Of a stretch of DNA of 50,097 bases, positions 44,612 through 50,097 are shown piece by piece. Numbering within the stretch: position 1 is the stretch's first letter; each line of letters begins with the position of its first letter. The stretch is from Cyclobacteriaceae bacterium (GTDB taxonomy: Bacteria; Bacteroidota; Bacteroidia; Cytophagales; Cyclobacteriaceae). The position numbers were made by a program, and so were the translations under genes. The stretch is from assembly GCA_029858965.1 (NCBI GenBank), contig JAOUDZ010000026.1, positions 1 to 50,097 of the forward strand, read 5' to 3'. The notes under the pieces were generated by a model. The model was not told the DNA's origin and did not search any database. It saw only the letters and a list, made by a program, of their open reading frames with translations.

Positions 44612-45645
44612 TGTTTTCACTGCGCGTATATATCACACCATTGATCCTGGGACTTGTAGCACTTGGTTTCTTTTTTTCAAAACGCAATCCGGCACGCATC
44701 CCTGCAGTGGTAAAGCAAAAAGGAGTCTGTTGGGTAGGCCTGCCCCAGGCAACTACAGCATCTGAAATTGAGGAAGCAAAGCGATGCGGGGTCAGCTGGA
44801 TATCCCAAACACCATTTGGTTGGCAAAGGAGCGCATCGGACACAGTGATTCGCGCAGAGACTATTTCGCAGACACCTTGGTGGGGCGAGTCAAAGCAAGG
44901 CATTGCGCTTACGACAGTTTTGGCTCGCCAGCAGGGAATCAAAACGCTGCTTAATCCGCATTTATGGGTAAAAGAAAGCTGGCCAGGTGAAGTCGAAATG
45001 AAATCGGAGCGTGATTGGAAATCCTGGTTCCGCCATTACGAAAGTTTCATTTTGTCCTATGCAAAACTGGCTGATTCAACCGGGATAGAAATTTTTTGTA
45101 TTGGAACCGAACTTCACAAGACTGTGAAGCGGCCGGAATGGCGATCGCTGATAAGAAAGATAAGAAAAGTCTATAAGGGAAAACTGACCTACGCCGCTAA
45201 TTTTAGCGGAGAGTTTGAAGACGTTCCATTTTGGAATGACCTTGATTACATTGGCGTCCAGGCTTACTTTCCTTTGGCACCAGGCACACTTCCAGGCATT
45301 CAGGAACTGCAGCAGGGTTGGAAAGATCCGATTAGACGAATTGAAAAAGTGTATCAAAAATTCAATAAGCCGGTACTCTTCACTGAACTGGGCTACAAGA
45401 GTACACCTGATGCCGCCATTGAACCGTGGCGCTGGCCTGATCGACAAGATGAAATTTCAATGGAAACCCAATCAAATTGTTACGAAGCATTCTTTCAGGC
45501 TGTTTGGCCACTCGATTGGATCGCTGGTGTATATTTTTGGAAGTGGTATCCCCACACGCCAAGGCACCCGACGGATGGGGATTTTACACCCCAGGGAAAA
45601 CCGGCTGAAACAGTAATGAAAAACTGGTTTGTAAAACAGAAATGA
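44611..45645 (+). CDS. Membrane-anchored GH113-like glycosidase
   Basis: 344 aa. One hydrophobic segment near the N-terminus (about 6-22) anchors a TIM-barrel domain. Two glutamates lie where clan GH-A enzymes have their acid/base and nucleophile: E167 in FCIGTELHK and E259 in LFTELGYKS. LNPHLWVKESW and VYFWKWYPHTP fit the GH113 beta-mannanase-like group. Fold and catalytic residues are clear, but the substrate and polarity of the anchor are inferred. The ATG shares one base with the lipB stop (44611), and a small gene follows after 3 bases. Confidence 0.85.
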   Translation: MFSLRVYITPLILGLVALGFFFSKRNPARIPAVVKQKGVCWVGLPQATTASEIEEAKRCGVSWISQTPFGWQRSASDTVIRAETISQTPWWGESKQGIALTTVLARQQGIKTLLNPHLWVKESWPGEVEMKSERDWKSWFRHYESFILSYAKLADSTGIEIFCIGTELHKTVKRPEWRSLIRKIRKVYKGKLTYAANFSGEFEDVPFWNDLDYIGVQAYFPLAPGTLPGIQELQQGWKDPIRRIEKVYQKFNKPVLFTELGYKSTPDAAIEPWRWPDRQDEISMETQSNCYEAFFQAVWPLDWIAGVYFWKWYPHTPRHPTDGDFTPQGKPAETVMKNWFVKQK

Positions 45646-45648
45646 AAT

Positions 45649-46053
45649 ATGATCAGTGATATCAAGATACCTGAAGTTAAAAACGTAACGCTCGCTGTCG
45701 CCCGCAAGCGGAATATTGGAGAAAGCGACGAATGGAAAGTTTATCTCATAAACAGTAATGATTTTCCAATTGAGAATACATTGGTTGCCAGTAAGGGTTA
45801 CGGAGAAAAGGATGGTGAGGAGCAGCGGACATCCATCCTACGCCATTTTCTGGATACCATTTTGGCAAACAGTGCTACACTAATTGAACCCATTGATCCC
45901 GGTGTATTTCATTTGAACAATGAATATTGGGTCAGTTATTATGTTGGTTCCCAAATCTTTGATAAACGATTCGTCTTTGTTCCTGACGCTATCCGTGAAG
46001 AAAACCTTTCCTACATTAAGGAACTTGAAATGGAAGGTGTTTTGCACTCCTGA
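45649..46053 (+). CDS. Conserved-looking hypothetical protein, 134 aa
   Basis: Not recognised. It is a cytosolic-type, acidic protein with beta-strand pattern (VTLAVARKRN, WKVYLINSNDFPIENTL, WVSYYVGSQIFDKRFVFV) and a helical end (IREENLSYIKELEMEG). No metal or nucleotide motif is seen. It starts 3 bases after the glycosidase-like gene, with which and lipB it appears to be co-transcribed, so it may be part of the same process or simply a passenger. Confidence 0.75.
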   Translation: MISDIKIPEVKNVTLAVARKRNIGESDEWKVYLINSNDFPIENTLVASKGYGEKDGEEQRTSILRHFLDTILANSATLIEPIDPGVFHLNNEYWVSYYVGSQIFDKRFVFVPDAIREENLSYIKELEMEGVLHS

Positions 46054-46057
46054 TCGT

Positions 46058-46087
46058 TTTGAACTTGGCGCGAAATCTTTACCTTAG
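46058..46087 (+). promoter_or_regulatory. Predicted promoter of the exonuclease gene
   Basis: TTTG (46058-46061), 18-base spacer, TACCTTAG (46080-46087), one mismatch from TAnnTTTG. The start would be near 46091, 15 bases before the ATG. Confidence 0.6.
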
Positions 46088-46105
46088 TATTCATACCCGA
46101 TGTGA

Positions 46106-46825
46106 ATGATCCAAGAACTCCGAGACATTCTGTTTCTCGACATTGAAACGGTCGCCAAAACGTACGCATTTAGTGCCTTAGACGAGCGTATGAAAGTACA
46201 GTGGTCAAGAAAGGCAAGTCACCTGAGACAGGACCCGGAATTAACCGATGAAAGGCTGTACCAGGAGCGGGCAGGTATCTACGCGGAGTTTGGAAAAATT
46301 GTGTGTATTGCCGTAGGGAAGTTTTTTGAAACAGAATCCGGTGATTTGGGTTTAAAAACCAAAGCCTATTATGGAGATGATGAAAAAGAACTCCTTTCTG
46401 AGTTCAAAAGTATGCTGGAGAAGACGGATTCCACGACATTAAGATTGTGCGCTCACAATGGAAAGGAGTTTGATTATCCATATCTCTGCCGACGGCTTCT
46501 GGTGAATGAACTTGGTCTCCCATCGGCACTAAACCTAATGGGTAGAAAGCCGTGGGATGTTCAACATCTTGATACACTTGAAATGTGGAAGTTTGGAGAC
46601 TATAAACATTATACTTCGCTCGACTTGCTGACTGCGATATTTGGTATCCCTACGAGTAAGCTTGATATGGATGGAAGTCAGGTAAATTCAGCATATCATC
46701 TGGATAACAACCTTTCAAAGATTAAAGACTATTGCGTTCGCGACGTTATCGTTCTGGCCCGGTTATATCTGAAACTGAAATCCATAATACTGGATAAGGA
46801 ACTCACCTTGATGGTTTCTGAATAG
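46106..46825 (+). CDS. DEDDy-type 3'-5' exonuclease
   Basis: 239 aa, PolB-exonuclease-like protein without a polymerase domain. The four acidic ligands are visible: D12 and E14 in FLDIET, D123 in HNGKEFDYPYL and D213 in YCVRDVIV; Y209 gives the DEDDy YxxxD form. It should degrade single-stranded DNA or RNA ends with two metal ions. The protein matches the PolB exonuclease-like group seen as stand-alone genes in Bacteroidota. A promoter precedes it. It is adjacent to rnr but not obviously in one transcript. Confidence 0.9.
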   Translation: MIQELRDILFLDIETVAKTYAFSALDERMKVQWSRKASHLRQDPELTDERLYQERAGIYAEFGKIVCIAVGKFFETESGDLGLKTKAYYGDDEKELLSEFKSMLEKTDSTTLRLCAHNGKEFDYPYLCRRLLVNELGLPSALNLMGRKPWDVQHLDTLEMWKFGDYKHYTSLDLLTAIFGIPTSKLDMDGSQVNSAYHLDNNLSKIKDYCVRDVIVLARLYLKLKSIILDKELTLMVSE

Positions 46826-47179
46826 CACAAGCCTCAGGGGATTTACGCTTATAGTCAGTACCTTATAGCGTGGATAAATTTTTATTACCTTCGCGTTAAA
46901 TATTGATACAAGCTGGTATTGAATGGTGAATTGGTTTGTGCCGCCCAAGTGAATTGTGTTACCGAAATATTCTTTCCCGAACTCTCCTTACTGCATCTGG
47001 CTACCAAATAAATTCAAAAGAGAGTGCGGTAATTGTTGATTATATTTGCTGCGAGATTGGTGGTTGGGCTTAGATTTGATTCAACCTCACCGTGACTTTT
47101 GGCGCACACATTACAAATAACTTTATGGTCCGAAATACTTTTGCATGATCCAGGTATTGACCATACCAAAACATATACA
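46826..47179. other. Upstream region of rnr with several promoter-like boxes
   Basis: 354 bases with no supported gene. Three exact TAnnTTTG sites lie here: TATATTTG (47041-47048), TAGATTTG (47071-47078) and TACTTTTG (47136-47143), with none having a clean TTTG at -33. The last gives a leader of about 33 bases to the rnr ATG. A 9-codon frame from 46922 is too short to support. Confidence 0.45.
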
Positions 47180-49342
47180 ATGGGTAAAAAGAAGAAATCA
47201 AAACATAAAAAGACTGCAGACAGTAGGGCGATTTTGCAATCGGCCATCACCGCTTTGCTTAACGATGGATCAGGTAATACCTACTCGCTCAAACACATTA
47301 TTAAGAAATTACAATTGAAGAAGAAGGATGATATTAAAATCGCGGGGCAAGTAATGGACCAGTTGGAGGAGGAAGAGGGCACCCAACAACCTGGCAGTGG
47401 TAGTTTTAAGAGCAAAACAAAGCGCGGGGAAGTAACAGGTATTGTAGATCATGTGAGTTCACGTTTTGCCTACGTTAAGCTGGGGAACGATCAGCCGGAT
47501 ATCTTTATCAAAGGCAGGGACCTTGGTGGGGCAGTGGATGGTGACACCGTGAATATAACAATTTTTTCAACGCGACATGGTGAACATCAGGAAGGCAAGG
47601 TTACCAGCATCGTGAAGCGTAACCGAACGCGCTATGTCGGGAAAGTTGAACTTTCAAAAAGCTTTGCTTTCGTAGTTCCTGATTATCGGAAGATGCATAC
47701 TGACTTCTTTGTTTATCCTGAGTTTATTAATGGTGCAAAGAGTGGTGACAAGGTCATCATCGAAGTCACATCCTGGTCGCAAGACGATAAAAAACCGGAG
47801 GCGAAAATCGTTCAGATTCTTGGTAAGGCAGGAGAAAATGAAGCTGAGATCCACTCGATTATGGCTGAGTTTGACCTGCCATTTAAATTTTCTGAAAAAG
47901 TAATCCACGAGTCATCCGAAATAGATGCTGGAATCACCAAAGCGGAGATAAAGAAAAGATGGGATTTCCGCCAGGTGACGACTTTTACCATTGACCCGGA
48001 GGACGCTAAGGATTTTGATGACGCAATTTCATTTCGGAAACTGGAAAACGGCAATCACGAAATTGGTGTTCATATAGCTGACGTTACGCACTATGTGAAG
48101 CCAAATTCAATCCTTGATCAGGAAGCCTATGATCGCGCTACATCTGTTTATTTAGTCGATCGAACTATTCCCATGCTTCCTGAAAGGTTATCCAATGAGT
48201 TGTGCTCCCTTCGCCCCCATGAGGACAAACTAACTTTTGCGGCTGTGTTTGAGATTGATGACAAGATGAAAATAAGAAAGGAGTGGTTTGGGCGGACGAT
48301 CATTCATTCCAACGTTCGTTTTAGTTATGAAGAAGCGCAGGTTATTTTGGAACAAGGACAGGGCGTATTAGCCGATGAATTGCGGATTTTAAATGATATC
48401 GCCAAAAAGCTGAGAAAGGAAAGATTCAGGAAAGGAGCCGTAAATTTCGAAACAACAGAAGTGAAATTTAAGCTCGATGAAAAGGGGAAACCTCTTGCTG
48501 TGATTCCCAAAGTACGGAAAGATGCACATAAACTTATTGAAGAATTTATGCTATTGGCCAATAAGCAAGTTGCAACTTTTGTCTACAACCTGAACAAAGG
48601 CAGGGAAAAAAATACATATATCTACCGTATTCACGATTTTCCGGACCCGGAAAAGGTCAAAAACTTTTCTGTATTTGCGCGTCAATTCGGGCACAAGATG
48701 AATGTAGAGGAGCACTCTATCTCAGATTCGCTCAATAAGTTAATGAGCGAGATTGAAGGAAAGCCAGAGCAAAATATTCTGGAACAATTGGCCATTCGCA
48801 CAATGGCAAAAGCGAAATACTCTACGGATGTGAAGGGGCATTTTGGGCTGGCATTTGACCACTATTCTCATTTCACCTCACCAATCCGTCGATATCCGGA
48901 TATGATGGCGCACCGGTTGCTGCAACACTACCTGGATGATGGCAAGCATCTCAGTAAGCATGAATATGAAGAAAAGTGTGTCCATTCTTCGGAGCGGGAA
49001 AAACGCGCTGCAGATTCAGAGCGGGCATCCATTAAGTACAAACAGGTTGAATTTATGGCCTCTGCAGAAAAGAAGGTCTTTGATGGGTTGATTTCAGGTG
49101 TGACGGAATGGGGTATCTACGTAGAGATCGTTGAAACGAAATGTGAGGGTATGGTCAGACTTGCTGATATGACCGATGACTTTTATGAATTCGATGAAAA
49201 AAACTATAGAATCACTGGCCGAAAGAATCGTAAAGTATATACCCTGGGAGACAAGATTAGTATTCGCGTTAAAAAAACGGATATAGACAAGCGAATGATT
49301 GATTTGGTCATCGCACAAAATAATGCCTTTTCGGAAGAATAA
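47180..49342 (+). CDS. rnr: Ribonuclease R
   Basis: 720 aa processive 3'-5' exoribonuclease. In order: a basic N-terminus (MGKKKKSKHKKTADSR), cold-shock-type RNA-binding domains (about 75-230), the RNB catalytic domain from about 265 with the ligands D272, D278, D280 and D281 in the segment DPEDAKDFDDA, then HFGLAFDHYSHFTSPIRRYPD, and an S1 domain at the C-terminus (DGLISGVTEWGIYVEI). The ATG at 47180 is preferred; the frame extends further upstream for 27 codons that are not family-like. It degrades structured RNA in the cytosol. Confidence 0.95.
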   Translation: MGKKKKSKHKKTADSRAILQSAITALLNDGSGNTYSLKHIIKKLQLKKKDDIKIAGQVMDQLEEEEGTQQPGSGSFKSKTKRGEVTGIVDHVSSRFAYVKLGNDQPDIFIKGRDLGGAVDGDTVNITIFSTRHGEHQEGKVTSIVKRNRTRYVGKVELSKSFAFVVPDYRKMHTDFFVYPEFINGAKSGDKVIIEVTSWSQDDKKPEAKIVQILGKAGENEAEIHSIMAEFDLPFKFSEKVIHESSEIDAGITKAEIKKRWDFRQVTTFTIDPEDAKDFDDAISFRKLENGNHEIGVHIADVTHYVKPNSILDQEAYDRATSVYLVDRTIPMLPERLSNELCSLRPHEDKLTFAAVFEIDDKMKIRKEWFGRTIIHSNVRFSYEEAQVILEQGQGVLADELRILNDIAKKLRKERFRKGAVNFETTEVKFKLDEKGKPLAVIPKVRKDAHKLIEEFMLLANKQVATFVYNLNKGREKNTYIYRIHDFPDPEKVKNFSVFARQFGHKMNVEEHSISDSLNKLMSEIEGKPEQNILEQLAIRTMAKAKYSTDVKGHFGLAFDHYSHFTSPIRRYPDMMAHRLLQHYLDDGKHLSKHEYEEKCVHSSEREKRAADSERASIKYKQVEFMASAEKKVFDGLISGVTEWGIYVEIVETKCEGMVRLADMTDDFYEFDEKNYRITGRKNRKVYTLGDKISIRVKKTDIDKRMIDLVIAQNNAFSEE

Positions 49343-49353
49343 TATCATCTGCA

Positions 49354-50097
49354 ATGCGTACAATACTTTCCCAGTATCAAGACTGGATCGAACTAGAGGT
49401 CAAGAAACAAAAATATGGCAGGGAGCCGGTCTCGTTATATGAACCCATCCGTTACCTGATGGGTCTCGGCGGGAAAAGGTTGCGTCCGATGCTTACCCTG
49501 CTTTCATATGCGCTGTTTAAAAATGATGTGAGACAAATCGTGAAATATGCGGTTGCAGTTGAGACCTTTCACAATTTTACACTTATGCATGATGATATTA
49601 TGGACAAGGCTCCCCTGCGCAGAGGCATGGCCACTGTTCATGAAAAATGGAATAGTAACACGGCCATTATGGCAGGGGATGTGATGTTGGTCAAGGTTTA
49701 CGATATGTTTCTGAATATTGCCCCTGAGAAATTTAAGCCGGTGTTAAGCGCGTTTAATAAATGTGCTGCTGAGGTATGCGAAGGGCAGCAGTGGGATATG
49801 GAATTTGAAAAGGAAAAGACCGTAACTGAGGTGCAATACATCAAAATGATACGTTCGAAAACAGCGGTCCTCCTGGGATTCAGTTTAGAACTTGGCGCAA
49901 TACTGGCAGACGCTCCCGAACGGGACTGCATTGCACTTCGTCAATTTGGTACGAACATCGGTATTGGGTTCCAGTTAATGGATGATCTGCTGGACGCCTA
50001 TGCTGATCCGAAGAAATTCGGAAAGCAGGTTGGCGGAGACATTATTGCCAATAAGAAGACATTTTTGCTCATCAAAGCAATTGAAAAGGCAACCGGG
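49354..50097 (+). CDS. Polyprenyl diphosphate synthase (partial)
   Basis: 248 codons are present and the frame is still open at the window end. It makes polyprenyl diphosphates from isopentenyl and allylic diphosphates. Seen: GGKRLRPML, the first aspartate-rich motif DDIMD at 80-84 in LMHDDIMDKAPLRRG, GDVMLVK, and the second motif DDLLD at 210-214, as well as KTFLLI near the end. The chain length cannot be inferred from the sequence alone; the bulky residue pattern before the first motif (FHNFTLMHDD) suggests a medium to long product. It could supply the pcrB enzyme or quinone and cell-wall lipids. It starts 11 bases after rnr. Confidence 0.93.
   Translation, partial: MRTILSQYQDWIELEVKKQKYGREPVSLYEPIRYLMGLGGKRLRPMLTLLSYALFKNDVRQIVKYAVAVETFHNFTLMHDDIMDKAPLRRGMATVHEKWNSNTAIMAGDVMLVKVYDMFLNIAPEKFKPVLSAFNKCAAEVCEGQQWDMEFEKEKTVTEVQYIKMIRSKTAVLLGFSLELGAILADAPERDCIALRQFGTNIGIGFQLMDDLLDAYADPKKFGKQVGGDIIANKKTFLLIKAIEKATG

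Overview
The window looks like a chromosomal segment of a Bacteroidota bacterium, most likely of the order Cytophagales. The evidence is consistent throughout: TonB-dependent receptors with a carboxypeptidase-regulatory N-terminal domain, a stand-alone FtsX/MacB permease, WbqC, DUF4286 and YraN family proteins, a group II geranylgeranylglyceryl phosphate synthase, and promoters of the Bacteroidota form TTTG-N18/19-TAnnTTTG rather than the sigma70 form. Shine-Dalgarno sequences are generally absent. Gene density is high. I see no prophage, insertion sequence, CRISPR array, integrase or toxin-antitoxin pair.

Layout. 1-13.7 kb: end of a TonB-dependent receptor, a fructosamine-kinase-like gene, a lipoprotein, a YpdA-type reductase, an FtsX permease, gltX, an AIM24-family protein, an alanine/saccharopine-dehydrogenase-like enzyme, a full TonB-dependent receptor, DUF4286 and a GNAT acetyltransferase. 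13.7-14.5 kb: a decayed gene fragment that resembles a sugar phosphate isomerase/epimerase, next to tRNA-Leu(TAA) and tRNA-Gly(GCC), which have a near-perfect promoter and two hairpins between them. 14.6-23.6 kb: ridA, a 3-hydroxyacyl-CoA dehydrogenase-like protein, a Na/Pi cotransporter with an unusual C-terminal domain, a three-gene set of two small membrane proteins plus pcrB, an M1 peptidase, an acyl-CoA dehydrogenase and a lipoprotein. 23.7-35.8 kb: a two-gene YeeE/YedE-type transporter, proC, rarA, a large membrane-anchored VWA-like protein, clpC, wbqC-like, a Sua5-type tRNA modification gene, mltG, a YbgC-type thioesterase and a BrkB-type membrane protein. 35.9-50.1 kb: an LEA-like lipoprotein, a 2OG-Fe(II) oxygenase, a DinB protein, an AT-rich unknown gene, a dienelactone hydrolase, polA, yraN, a phosphoesterase, lipB with an anchored glycosidase-like gene and a small unknown gene, a DEDDy exonuclease, rnr and a polyprenyl diphosphate synthase that runs off the end.

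How the genes work together. Most are housekeeping: translation (gltX, tRNAs, Sua5), DNA replication and repair (polA, rarA, yraN, exonuclease), RNA and protein turnover (rnr, clpC, M1 peptidase), and envelope biogenesis (mltG, TonB receptors, lipoproteins). No large novel system is visible. The points most worth a second look are small: the frameshifted remnant beside the tRNAs, a DNA polymerase I whose 3'-5' exonuclease active site is degraded, apparently leaderless promoters in front of the DUF4286 gene and the Sua5-type gene, an 11-codon upstream ORF with a strong Shine-Dalgarno coupled to an AT-rich gene, and the operon that joins an archaeal-type lipid enzyme to two small membrane proteins.
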